NCBI GenBank assembly: GCA_036271555.1
Contig: DATBAK010000026.1
Coordinates: 1-64,000, forward strand
Length of the DNA: 64,000 bases
Source: Acidimicrobiia bacterium
GTDB taxonomy: Bacteria; Actinomycetota; Acidimicrobiia; IMCC26256; PALSA-610
Reading direction: 5' to 3'
Shown piece by piece: positions 35,057 to 42,475 of the stretch (its first letter is position 1; every line of letters begins with the position of its first letter). Both the position numbers and the translations under genes were made by a program. The notes under the pieces are model-generated. The model was not told the DNA's origin, made no database searches, and saw only the letters and a program-made list of their open reading frames with translations.

Positions 35057-36700
35057 CTACCAGTTCCACCCGGCCGCGTACGTGCCGAGCGCGAGCATCG
35101 TCTGGCCCTGCTGGCTCGGGTGGAAGTAGTCGATCGACGAGATGTCCGGCAGCTCGAACGGGAAGCTGAACACCGTGTTGTCGTCGAAGCGGCAGTTGGC
35201 CCACTGCGCGCACACCGTCGCGAGCGCGGTGTCGAAGTCGACCACGCGCTGACGGACGCGTGCGCGGCGGTCGATGTCGGCCTGCGCCATCGACGTCGGG
35301 TTCACGAGCATCGCCTGGCAGATCGCGAACTGCGTCCAGCGACTCACCGCGTCGGCGTCGACGTGCCCGACCTGCCAGAGGCGCTCGAGGTCGGGGATGC
35401 TCGCCACGAGCACGTGTGCGTTCGGCAGACCGTTCTTCAGCGTGTTCATCGCGCTCTGGAACTGGCTCTGGAACGTCGCGACCGACGTCATCGCCGACTC
35501 GGTCGACGTGCACGCGTCGTTCGCACCCATCTCGATCGTCACGTAGTCGACGCCCTGGCCGACCGCGCTCGCCGCCTGGCCATTCAGCGCGTTCATCTGC
35601 GCGCCCGACACCGCGTCGTTGTGCGCGTGCCCGTTCATCGCGGGATTCACGAGCAGCAGGCGCGAGTACTGACTGTCGATGTCGACCTGCGTGCCGGTGG
35701 ACCACGAGACGGCCGGACACTCCTGCAGGACGTCGCAGGCGTCGAAGGCCTTCGTCATCGAATCGCCGAGCGCGGCCATCGAGCTCGGCGCCGGCGTGCT
35801 CGTGGGTGTGGCGTCGTCGTCGATGATCGTGCCGGTGCCGGTCGCACGCGTGATCGACACACCCGGCGGGAGCGACGCCGCGCTGATCGCGACCGTGAGC
35901 GTCTCGTCGTTCTCGAGCAGCGCGTCCGGCCACACCGTGACCGCGAGCTTCTTCACCACGGGGGTCGTGCCGTTGCGTCCGGGCTTGATCACGATCGTGC
36001 CCGCGGTCTTGCCGCCGAAGTCGCCGCCGCCGGTCGCGGTCTTGCTCCACTGCGCGTCGACGCCCGCGATCGCATACTGCAAGGTGAGCGCGCTCGTCAG
36101 TGGCGACGAGAGCGTCACCGGGAACATGAGCTTGCGCCCCGTTCCGGAGCTCCCTTCGACGACGCTCGAGTCGCCGATCGCGACCCGCACGTCGGGCGAC
36201 GCGTCGTCGTCGAGGATCGTCCCGATACCGAGGGCGCGCGACAGGCGCGCCCCACCGGTCGGGTTCGAGAGGATGACGCGGAACGTCTCGTCACCCTCGG
36301 CCGCGGTATCCGCGAACACCGGCACGGACACGGACGCGGCGACTTTCGTGAGGCCGTTGCTGCCGACCTTGAACGTGAGCGTGTGCTCGGTGCCGCTCTT
36401 GTCGTTGAAGTCGATGCCCGGCGCGGCCTTCTTCCCACCGGTCGCCGACGCCGACGCGATCCGGTACTGCACCGTGATCTGAGTGCTCGACGGCTGCGAC
36501 AGGGTCACGGGAAGCGAGATCGTGCGGCTGCCGGTGTCGCCCTCGACCATCGTCGTGTCACCGATCGAGATGCACGGCACCGAGCACGCGGGCCACGGTC
36601 CGGTCGTAGGCGGGCTCGCGTGCGCGGCCGTCATCGCCGGCACGATCATCCCCGCCCCGAGCAGCGCGCTCGTCACCAGCGCCGCCAGTCCCCTCCGCAT
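35057..36700 (-). CDS. Secreted SGNH/GDSL hydrolase with two N-terminal Calx-beta domains
   Basis: 547 residues. The signal peptide MRRGLAALVTSALLGAGMIV ends near AHAS. Two Calx-beta domains follow at about 40-165 and 168-290 (ISIGDTTMVEGDTGSRTISL; VAIGDSSVVEGSSGTGRKL; each ending GTIxDDD). From about 305 comes an SGNH hydrolase: block I AALGDSMT with the nucleophile Ser, block III EMGANDAC, and C-terminal IDYFHPSQQGQ (Asp-x-x-His). It probably acts on an extracellular ester or acyl group, such as in polysaccharide or lipid deacylation. Calx-beta domains bind Ca2+ and suit a surface protein. Confidence 0.88.
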   Translation of the reverse strand: MRRGLAALVTSALLGAGMIVPAMTAAHASPPTTGPWPACSVPCISIGDTTMVEGDTGSRTISLPVTLSQPSSTQITVQYRIASASATGGKKAAPGIDFNDKSGTEHTLTFKVGSNGLTKVAASVSVPVFADTAAEGDETFRVILSNPTGGARLSRALGIGTILDDDASPDVRVAIGDSSVVEGSSGTGRKLMFPVTLSSPLTSALTLQYAIAGVDAQWSKTATGGGDFGGKTAGTIVIKPGRNGTTPVVKKLAVTVWPDALLENDETLTVAISAASLPPGVSITRATGTGTIIDDDATPTSTPAPSSMAALGDSMTKAFDACDVLQECPAVSWSTGTQVDIDSQYSRLLLVNPAMNGHAHNDAVSGAQMNALNGQAASAVGQGVDYVTIEMGANDACTSTESAMTSVATFQSQFQSAMNTLKNGLPNAHVLVASIPDLERLWQVGHVDADAVSRWTQFAICQAMLVNPTSMAQADIDRRARVRQRVVDFDTALATVCAQWANCRFDDNTVFSFPFELPDISSIDYFHPSQQGQTMLALGTYAAGWNW

Positions 36701-36769
36701 ACCCCGCCCCCCGGCTCGTTCGAGCCTGCATCATGCCCGACGCCACGCCCGCGCCGGCAAGATCAGGCA

Positions 36770-36968
36770 ATGGAACGTGTGCTCGGCATCGGCGGCCACT
36801 TCGTGCCGCGCCGCCGACCCGGCGGCTCTGGGTGCGTGGTACCGCGAGCGCCTCGGCCTGAACGCCGACGTCGCCGAGGACACGCAGGAGATGGAGGGCG
36901 TCGGTCGCTTCGGTTGGGTCACCGACCCCGAAGGCAACCGCATCGAGCTCTGGCAACCGCCTGACGGC
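36770..36968 (+). pseudogene. VOC/glyoxalase gene relic: frameshift plus internal deletion
   Basis: The ATG at 36770 opens MERVLGIGGHFV, a normal VOC start. One extra base near 36807 then shifts the frame; the continuation is in the frame of codons starting at multiples of three (CRAADPAALGAWYRERLGLN). This runs straight into the C-terminal strand (DTQEMEGVGRFGWVTDPEGN, then RIELWQPP). Intact homologues have about 55-60 more residues between these parts. Two independent lesions make it a pseudogene. It is divergent from the SGNH gene. Confidence 0.75.
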
Positions 36969-37116
36969 GCCGTCGCACGCGATTCGTGTTCCACCCGTTC
37001 GGGTGTATCGCCGCACCATGCGCGGGAAGCAACCTTGTTCGTCGGCGCCGACCACGGGGTAGCAGACCTCGAACGCGCTGACCGCCGACCCAGCCTTCGA
37101 AATCGAGAGGACGACC

Positions 37117-37311
37117 ATGGACGCGAACACCGATGACCTCAAGGGCCGCGCGAAGGAAGCTGCCGGTGATCTCACCGACAATCCGGACCTGAAGCGTGAA
37201 GGCAAGGCGGACCGCGCGAGCGGCAAGCTCAAGGACGCGGTCGACAAGGTGGAAGAGAAGGCCAAGGACGTCATCGACGACGTCAAGGACAAGCTCCACC
37301 ACAAGGACTGA
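37117..37311 (+). CDS. CsbD family stress-response protein
   Basis: 64 residues, highly charged: DDLKGRAKEAAGDLTDNPDL, then a Lys/Asp-rich helix ending KDKLHHKD. This is the CsbD signature (LKGRAKEAAGxLT). The family is induced by general stress in Bacillus and is natively disordered. GAGAGG precedes the ATG at 37117. It follows the VOC relic after about 150 bp in which I see nothing else. Confidence 0.88.
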   Translation: MDANTDDLKGRAKEAAGDLTDNPDLKREGKADRASGKLKDAVDKVEEKAKDVIDDVKDKLHHKD

Positions 37312-37322
37312 GCGCCGAAGCG

Positions 37323-37616
37323 TCACGAACTCGCTCGGCCACCGCGCATCCAACGCGCGACGAGAACCGAGCCCACTCCGCTCACGACGAACGTCGTGAC
37401 GGCCGACGCGAATCCTCGCCTTTGGATGGACATGACGAGGACGAGCGCGGCGGTGGCGAGCATCAGCGTCATGAAGATCCAGCCGTGCCCGCCCATCGGT
37501 CGGGCGCGTCGCTCGCGCGCTGAGGATTCGTAGAACCCGCTCCGGCGCAACCGAACGCCGAGGATCAACACTGCCGCGATCAGCAGCAGCGGCAGGACGA
37601 TCGCAAGCACGTGCAC
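37323..37616 (-). CDS. Small membrane protein of unknown function
   Basis: 97 residues from a GTG at 37616. Three hydrophobic segments (VLAIVLPLLLIAAVLILGV; WIFMTLMLATAALVLVMSI; VTTFVVSGVGSVLVARWM) separated by an Arg-rich loop. No family recognised. The membrane pattern is strong but no good ribosome site is seen, so it is less certain than its neighbours. It is convergent with the CsbD gene. Confidence 0.5.
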   Translation of the reverse strand: MHVLAIVLPLLLIAAVLILGVRLRRSGFYESSARERRARPMGGHGWIFMTLMLATAALVLVMSIQRRGFASAVTTFVVSGVGSVLVARWMRGGRASS

Positions 37617-37717
37617 GCAGCGGGGCTCTACCCGTCACTGGCCCTCACGACCTTCACCGTTCATGTGGCTCGTGCGGGCCCGGAGGATCCCGGTCCACGT
37701 TTCCTCGACGCGGCTGC

Positions 37718-37748
37718 TTGACCTTGACCTTGGGGGAAGCCGCAGACT
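37718..37748 (+). promoter_or_regulatory. MerR-type promoter with 19-bp spacer
   Basis: A -35 TTGACC at 37718-37723 is followed after exactly 19 bp by CAGACT at 37743-37748, a plausible -10. TTGACC recurs at 37724-37729, and GCGGCT (37710-37715) with AGCCGC (37737-37742) forms an inverted repeat filling the spacer region. Over-long 19-bp spacers with symmetric sequence inside them are the hallmark of MerR-family promoters. It lies just upstream of the merR gene, so autoregulation of the merR-ABC operon is likely. Confidence 0.55.
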
Positions 37749-37784
37749 CGTCGGGCAACGGTCGCATCCATGAGGAGCGAGCAC

Positions 37785-38624
37785 GTGGAGCTGATGAGCA
37801 TCGGAGCGTTCGCCGGACGCTCGCGGCTTTCCGCCAAGGCGCTGCGGCGGTATGACGAGCTGGGTCTGCTGCCGCCGGCACGCGTGGACGAGGACTCCGG
37901 CTATCGCCTGTACGAGCCCGGCCAGCTCGAGCAGGCACGCCTGATCGCGGCCCTGCGCCAGCTGCGGATCCCGCTGGCGGAGATCAAGGTGATCCTGGCG
38001 CTCGAGCCGATCCAGGCGGCAGACCGCATCCGCGAGGTCTGGGCCGCAACCGAGGCCGAGCACACGACCCGCCGCGCGCTCGCTACCTACCTGATCGACG
38101 AGTTGAGCGGCAGGCGGTCCGTGACGTACGAGGCCTGGACGAGGGAGATACCCGATCGCAGCCTGCTGTGCGTGAAGCGCAACATCGCCGGGGTGGATCG
38201 GGCGTGGGCGTTCGGCAAGGAGTTCATCGCCCTGCTTCGGCGCTACCAGCTGCCGTGGATCGAGGGCCGCGCCGGCGCGTTCTTTTGTATCTACTGGGGC
38301 GAGGTCAGCGAGGACAGCGACGGTCCGATGGAGTGGTGCCGGCCCGTCCCACCCGACGAGGCGGAAGCACTCGCCGCCCGCTGCCCGGAGCTGACCCTGC
38401 GTACCGAGCCCGCCCACCACGAGGCGTTCGTGAAGATCAGCGATGGGCAGATCGACGGCGCCGAGTGGCAGCTGGTCGAGCAATCGCTGCACTCGTGGAG
38501 CGACCAGCAACCAGGCCTGCTCCCGACGGATCTGGGTTTGCGGATCACGTATCTGCCCAGCGAAGTGGGGCGCGATACGTACCAAGACTTCGCAGTGCCG
38601 TTCAACGTTGGGCCACGCGGATGA
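37785..38624 (+). CDS. MerR-family regulator with GyrI-like effector domain
   Basis: 279 residues from a GTG at 37785, preceded by GAGGAG; an ATG at 37770 would add five residues. N-terminal MerR HTH: MSIGAFAGRSRLSAKALRRY, then DELGLLPPARVDEDSGYRLY. A coiled dimerisation helix follows (about 75-110). The C-terminal 150 residues look like a GyrI/SOUL-type ligand-binding domain (EIPDRSLLCVKRNIAG, DTYQDFAVPF at the end). BmrR-type regulators with this layout sense drugs and activate efflux genes. Its stop overlaps the ABC ATPase start. Confidence 0.9.
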   Translation: MELMSIGAFAGRSRLSAKALRRYDELGLLPPARVDEDSGYRLYEPGQLEQARLIAALRQLRIPLAEIKVILALEPIQAADRIREVWAATEAEHTTRRALATYLIDELSGRRSVTYEAWTREIPDRSLLCVKRNIAGVDRAWAFGKEFIALLRRYQLPWIEGRAGAFFCIYWGEVSEDSDGPMEWCRPVPPDEAEALAARCPELTLRTEPAHHEAFVKISDGQIDGAEWQLVEQSLHSWSDQQPGLLPTDLGLRITYLPSEVGRDTYQDFAVPFNVGPRG

Positions 38625-39517
38625 CGACGGTCGTCGAAGCCGAGTCATTGACCAAGCGCTTCGCTGAGATCACCGCGGTCAGCGACCTGTCGTTTGCGCT
38701 GGAGGCCGGGACGATCACCGGTTTTCTCGGACCGAACGGCGCCGGCAAGACCACGGCACTGCGGATGATCCTCGGTCTCGCGGCGCCGACGAGTGGACGG
38801 GCACTGGTGTTCGATCATCCGTACGCGGCGTTGCCGCGTGCGGCGTTGCGGGTCGGCGCCGTGCTCGAGGCGACCGATTTCCATCCCGGCCGAACCGGTC
38901 GCGACCACCTGCGGATGCTCGGGCAGGCCGTCGACCTTCCCGACTCGCGTGCGGACGAGGTGCTGCGCTTGGTGGAGCTCGGTGACGCCGCCCGGCGACG
39001 GGTGAAGGGATACTCGCTCGGGATGCGTCAGCGACTCGGGCTCGCGGCGGCACTGCTCGGCGACCCGGAGCTGCTGATCCTCGACGAGCCGGCCAACGGG
39101 CTCGACCCGGAGGGCGTTCGCTGGCTGCGCGACTTCCTGCACAGCCTGGCCGCAGAGGGTCGCACGGTGCTGATCTCGAGTCATGTGCTCGCCGAGGTCG
39201 CGCAGACCGTCGACCGAGTGCTGATCATCAGTCGCGGGCGGCTGGTGATCTCGTCCTCGCTGGCCGAGCTCACCGCGCGTGCCGGAGGCCCGGTGCGCGT
39301 CCGCAGCGGCGATCCGCAGCGACTCGCGACGGCGCTGCGCGACGCGGCGCTGCCGGTGACGACGAGTACCGACCACGCGCTGCTCGTCCAAGGAGCATCG
39401 AGCGAGCGGGTCGGAGAGATCGCCTTCGCCGCCGGCGTCCCGGTTCACGAGCTGGTCAACGACGGAGGCGGGCTCGAGGAGATCTTCCTCGAACTGACCG
39501 CCGAGGCACCGGCGTGA
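38621..39517 (+). CDS. ABC transporter ATP-binding protein (multidrug/DrrA type)
   Basis: 298 residues from the ATG at 38621 (ATGA overlap with merR). Walker A GPNGAGKTT, Q-loop region, signature SLGMRQRLGLA, Walker B LLILDEPANGLDP and H-loop SSHVLAEV are all intact. The C-terminal extension (GDPQRLATALRDAALPVT, then LEEIFLELT) is typical of the DrrA/BcrA drug and lipid exporter group. It pairs with the permease at 39514. With the MerR regulator this is probably an inducible efflux module. Confidence 0.93.
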   Translation: MTTVVEAESLTKRFAEITAVSDLSFALEAGTITGFLGPNGAGKTTALRMILGLAAPTSGRALVFDHPYAALPRAALRVGAVLEATDFHPGRTGRDHLRMLGQAVDLPDSRADEVLRLVELGDAARRRVKGYSLGMRQRLGLAAALLGDPELLILDEPANGLDPEGVRWLRDFLHSLAAEGRTVLISSHVLAEVAQTVDRVLIISRGRLVISSSLAELTARAGGPVRVRSGDPQRLATALRDAALPVTTSTDHALLVQGASSERVGEIAFAAGVPVHELVNDGGGLEEIFLELTAEAPA

Positions 39518-40248
39518 TCGCGCAGATCAGGGCCGAGCTGCTGAAGATTCGCTCGACCCGCACCACGATCGGGCTGATCATCGGGATGGTCGCGCTCGTC
39601 CTGCTCTTCGCGCTGCTCAGCGGGCTGCTCAGCCACTCGAGCGCGCTGGCGAGCCGAGAGGATCAGCGTGAGCTGCTGAGCGTGAGCAGTCTCGCCGGCG
39701 TGTTCTCGGCACTGGCCGGGGTGTTGCTCGTCACCAGTGAGTACCGCTTCGGCACGATCCGTCCGACGAGCCTGTTCAACCCCGGGCGCACACGCGTCCT
39801 CGCGGCCAAGGTCGTCGTCGGCGCGCTCGCCGGACTCGCGTTCGGGATCGTGGGCGAGGGGATCGCCTGGGCGATCGGCTACGCAAGCCTCGACGGGCGG
39901 GGCATCACGGTCGTGCTCACCAGCAGCGACGTCCTGCTCCTCACCCTTGGGGGGCTGGCCGGCGTCGTGCTGTGGGGCGCGATCGGCGTCGGGGTCGGCG
40001 CGATCATCCACAACCAGGTCGGCGCGATCATCACCCTGCTCGCCGGGGGTCTCATCGTCGACAACATCGTGTTCGGCCTTGTCCCCTCAGTGGGGCGGCT
40101 CGCGCCGACCCGGGCTTCGGACGCGCTGATGGGCCTCAGGGTCCACCATCTCCTCTCGCCCGGCGCCGGCGCGATCACGCTGATCGCGTGGGCCGCCGCA
40201 CTCGCAGCGCTCGGCATCGCGCTGTCGGTTCGGCAGGACATCAACTGA
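39514..40248 (+). CDS. ABC transporter permease (ABC-2 type)
   Basis: 244 residues from a GTG at 39514 overlapping the ATPase stop (GTGA). Six hydrophobic segments, starting with IAQIRAELLKIRSTRTTIGL (the amphipathic N-terminal helix of ABC-2 permeases) and including TSEYRFGTIRPTSLFNPGR. Forms the membrane half of the exporter with the ATPase. Substrate unknown; the MerR/GyrI regulator points to a hydrophobic compound. Confidence 0.85.
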   Translation: MIAQIRAELLKIRSTRTTIGLIIGMVALVLLFALLSGLLSHSSALASREDQRELLSVSSLAGVFSALAGVLLVTSEYRFGTIRPTSLFNPGRTRVLAAKVVVGALAGLAFGIVGEGIAWAIGYASLDGRGITVVLTSSDVLLLTLGGLAGVVLWGAIGVGVGAIIHNQVGAIITLLAGGLIVDNIVFGLVPSVGRLAPTRASDALMGLRVHHLLSPGAGAITLIAWAAALAALGIALSVRQDIN

Positions 40249-40287
40249 CTCCCTGCGTGGAAGTCGGACTCCTTGTTTTTTGCAAGG

Positions 40288-40370
40288 TGCCCGAGGGGGG
40301 ATTCGAACCCCCACGCCCTTGCGAGCAGCGGATTTTGAGTCCGCCGTGTCTGCCATTCCACCACTCGGGC
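40288..40370 (-). tRNA. tRNA-Leu (anticodon CAA)
   Basis: Read leftwards from 40370: acceptor GCCCGAG pairs with CTCGGGC (40289-40295), discriminator A at 40288. The anticodon stem is GCGGA/TCCGC with loop CTCAAAA, giving anticodon CAA (reads UUG). A long variable arm (about 14 nt) makes it a class II tRNA, and the T-loop GGTTCGAATC is standard. The 3' CC is followed by T, so CCA is not fully encoded and must be added enzymatically. It lies 39 bp after the ABC permease, on the opposite strand. Confidence 0.95.
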
Positions 40371-40422
40371 CGCGGTGCGCATCATGCCAGGGCATGTGAG
40401 GGTGCCGGGTACGATTGACCGA

Positions 40423-40692
40423 ATGGCGTTCTTCGCGGGTGTGATCGCCGGCGTCGCCGCGGTGGGGCTGCTGCTCATCGTGCTCACTCCTTCGCGGCGT
40501 GTCCGCCAGGAGGCGCGCATCGATCGCGAGATCGAGACCCGCGTGCTGTTGGGCGTCGATCCCGAACCGGGCGACGCAGCCAGCGCCGAGCGCGAGCACG
40601 CGCCCGCCGAGCTCACTGCGAAGGAGCTCCAGGAGCTGCGCCGCATCGGTACCGAACGCAGCAGCGGCCGGCGCACGTCGCGCCGCAGCTGA
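40423..40692 (+). CDS. Small single-pass membrane protein
   Basis: 89 residues from the ATG at 40423 (MAFFAGVIAGVAAVGLLLIV). An N-terminal membrane helix is followed by a charged cytoplasmic helix with REIETRVLLGVDPEPG, then AELTAKELQELRRIG. An upstream in-frame start at 40375 would overlap the tRNA region and is unlikely. No family recognised. It is convergent with fabZ, 1 bp between stops. Confidence 0.6.
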   Translation: MAFFAGVIAGVAAVGLLLIVLTPSRRVRQEARIDREIETRVLLGVDPEPGDAASAEREHAPAELTAKELQELRRIGTERSSGRRTSRRS

Positions 40693-40693
40693 G

Positions 40694-41131
40694 CTACTGC
40701 GCAGACTCGGCCGGCGCCAGCGCGAACAGCAGTCGCGCCCGACAGGTCACCGTGCCGTCGACGGTTGCCTCGCCGCGTCCCCAACCACCACGCGCACTCA
40801 GGCGCTCCATCTCGACGCGCAGCACGAGCTCGTCACCGGGCCGCACGACGCGGCGGAAGCGCACGTCCTCGACGCCGCCGAACAGGGGCAGCGAACCCGC
40901 GTAGCGAGCGTCCGAGAGGATCGCGATGCCGCCGGTCTGGGCGAGCGCCTCGAGCTGGAGCACGCCCGGAACGACCGGATTGCCCGGGAAGTGGCCGGTC
41001 AGGAAGTCCTCGTCCCCGGTGATGCGCCACCGAGCCACGGCCAGGGAACCGGGCACCAGCTCGTCGACTTCGTCCACGAACCGGAACGGCGGCCGATGAG
41101 GAAGGAGTGCGATCGGGTCGGAGGTCGCCAT
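40694..41131 (-). CDS. fabZ: 3-hydroxyacyl-[acyl-carrier-protein] dehydratase FabZ
   Basis: 145 residues from the ATG at 41131, with GGAAGG upstream. A hot-dog fold with the FabZ signature GHFPGNPVVPGVLQLEALAQ: catalytic His47 and Glu61. It dehydrates 3-hydroxyacyl-ACP in each elongation cycle. The gene is divergent from fabD, and the 160-bp gap between them probably holds promoters for both. It supplies the dehydratase step missing from the plus-strand FAS-II genes. Confidence 0.92.
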   Translation of the reverse strand: MATSDPIALLPHRPPFRFVDEVDELVPGSLAVARWRITGDEDFLTGHFPGNPVVPGVLQLEALAQTGGIAILSDARYAGSLPLFGGVEDVRFRRVVRPGDELVLRVEMERLSARGGWGRGEATVDGTVTCRARLLFALAPAESAQ

Positions 41132-41291
41132 GGGCGGCCTTCCTACCACCGCACCCGCCGCGATCGTCGCCTTCGCGCTCCGTTCACGAAGCGGTGACGC
41201 ATCGGTCATCGAGGGTGGGGACGGTTGTAACCCAGACCCGCCGCAACGGGTCCGAGCCCTTACCCGTCCAGCCCCCGGAGGTCGTCAGCTC

Positions 41292-42224
41292 GTGCGCGTC
41301 GCAGTGGTGTTCCCCGGCCAGGGAACCCAAGCCCCCGCGATGGGCCGCCCGTGGAAGGGCGAGCCTTCGTGGTCAGTGGTCGACCGCGCCGAGGACGCGC
41401 TCGGCGAGCCGCTCGCTCCCCTCCTCCTCGACGCCGACGCCGACGACCTCGGACGCACCCGTAACTCGCAGCTGTCGGTACTCCTCACCTCGCTCATGGC
41501 GTGGGACGCGCTCGGCCCTCGCCTCGCCGCCGCGCCCGATGTCGAGATCGTCGCCTTCGCCGGTCACTCACTCGGCCAGGTGACGGCCCTCGTCGCGGCG
41601 GGCACCATCTCGCTCGACGACGGCATCCGCTTCGCCGCTCGCCGCGCCGACCTCACCCAGGCCGCGGCCGACGCGCACCCGGGCCGCATGGCCGCGCTCC
41701 TCGGCGCGACCGAGGAGCAGGCGAACGAAGCGTGCGCCGCGGCACCCGACGCGTGCTGGCTCGCGAACGACAACGCGCCCGGACAGATCGTGATCGCGGG
41801 CACGCCCGACGGCGTCGACATCGCGAGCGCGCGCGCGAAAGACCTCGGCGTCAAGCGCGCGATGTCGCTGCCGGTAGGCGGCGCCTTTCACACGCCTCTC
41901 ATGCACGAGGCGGTCGCGGGCCTCGAGTCCGCGCTCTCCGAACTGTCACTCCACGCGCCCTCGGCACCCATCGTCTCGAACGCCGACGCGACCGCGTACA
42001 ACGACGCCGACGGCTGGCGCGAACGCCTCGCCGTGCACGTCACTCGCCCCGTCCGCTGGCGCGCCTCGATGCAAGCGCTGCAGGCCCTGGATGCGAGCAT
42101 GTTCCTCGAAGTCGGGCACGGATCGATGATCGCCGGCGTTGCGAAACGCACGGTTCCCGACGTTCCCGTGTTCGGCATCGCCGTCCCCGATGCCGTCGAC
42201 ACCCTCGGAGGTGCCCGTTCATGA
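41292..42224 (+). CDS. fabD: Malonyl-CoA:ACP transacylase FabD
   Basis: 310 residues from a GTG at 41292 (VRVAVVFPGQGTQ). Catalytic Ser93 in GHSLGQ and His200 in GGAFHTP, with the N-terminal PGQGTQ oxyanion loop. It loads malonyl groups onto ACP. GGAGG lies about 10 bp upstream. The stop overlaps the next small gene (ATGA). It opens the plus-strand FAS-II operon. Confidence 0.95.
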   Translation: MRVAVVFPGQGTQAPAMGRPWKGEPSWSVVDRAEDALGEPLAPLLLDADADDLGRTRNSQLSVLLTSLMAWDALGPRLAAAPDVEIVAFAGHSLGQVTALVAAGTISLDDGIRFAARRADLTQAAADAHPGRMAALLGATEEQANEACAAAPDACWLANDNAPGQIVIAGTPDGVDIASARAKDLGVKRAMSLPVGGAFHTPLMHEAVAGLESALSELSLHAPSAPIVSNADATAYNDADGWRERLAVHVTRPVRWRASMQALQALDASMFLEVGHGSMIAGVAKRTVPDVPVFGIAVPDAVDTLGGARS

Positions 42225-42475
42225 GGTCGACCCATCACGGCGAGCTGCTCGACGTCCCCGAGCGCATGATCGTTGCGCCGTCGGTCGGCGTCTTCCGCCC
42301 GACCGTGGCGCCCGACATCGACGTCGACGCGGGCGAGGAGATCGGTGTCGTCGAAGGACCGGGCGTGTCGATGCCGGTGTGCAGTCCCTTCCGCGGACGG
42401 CTGTGCGGCATGCTCGCCCACCCCGGTGAGCGGCTGCGCGAAGGCCAGCCGATCGCGTGGCTGCGGGTCGCGTGA
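42221..42475 (+). CDS. Biotinyl/lipoyl-like small protein lacking the modified lysine
   Basis: 84 residues from the ATG at 42221 (ATGA overlap with fabD; its stop overlaps fabH). Residues about 15-84 follow the half-barrel pattern of biotin carboxyl carrier proteins: VAPSVGVFRP, then DVDAGEEIGVVEGPGVSMPV and CSPFRGRLCGMLAHPGERLR. Where BCCP has EAMKM, this has EGPGV: Gly replaces the biotinylated Lys, so it cannot carry biotin. Translational coupling on both sides suggests a dedicated role in FAS-II, perhaps structural. That is inference. Confidence 0.7.
   Translation: MRSTHHGELLDVPERMIVAPSVGVFRPTVAPDIDVDAGEEIGVVEGPGVSMPVCSPFRGRLCGMLAHPGERLREGQPIAWLRVA

Noticed and set aside
36483-37136. Single long plus-strand gene from inside the SGNH gene to the CsbD gene
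   Set aside because: The first part is antisense to the signal-peptide region of the SGNH hydrolase and only the VOC relic segment has homology-like content.
40272-40290. CCTTG-TTTTTTG-CAAGG hairpin between the ABC permease and the tRNA
   Set aside because: The T run is in the loop, not after the stem, so it is not a standard terminator on either strand.
41130-41291. N-terminal extension of FabD to 41130
   Set aside because: FabD homologues begin at the VRVAVVFPGQG segment; the extension would cover the fabZ promoter and fabZ start.
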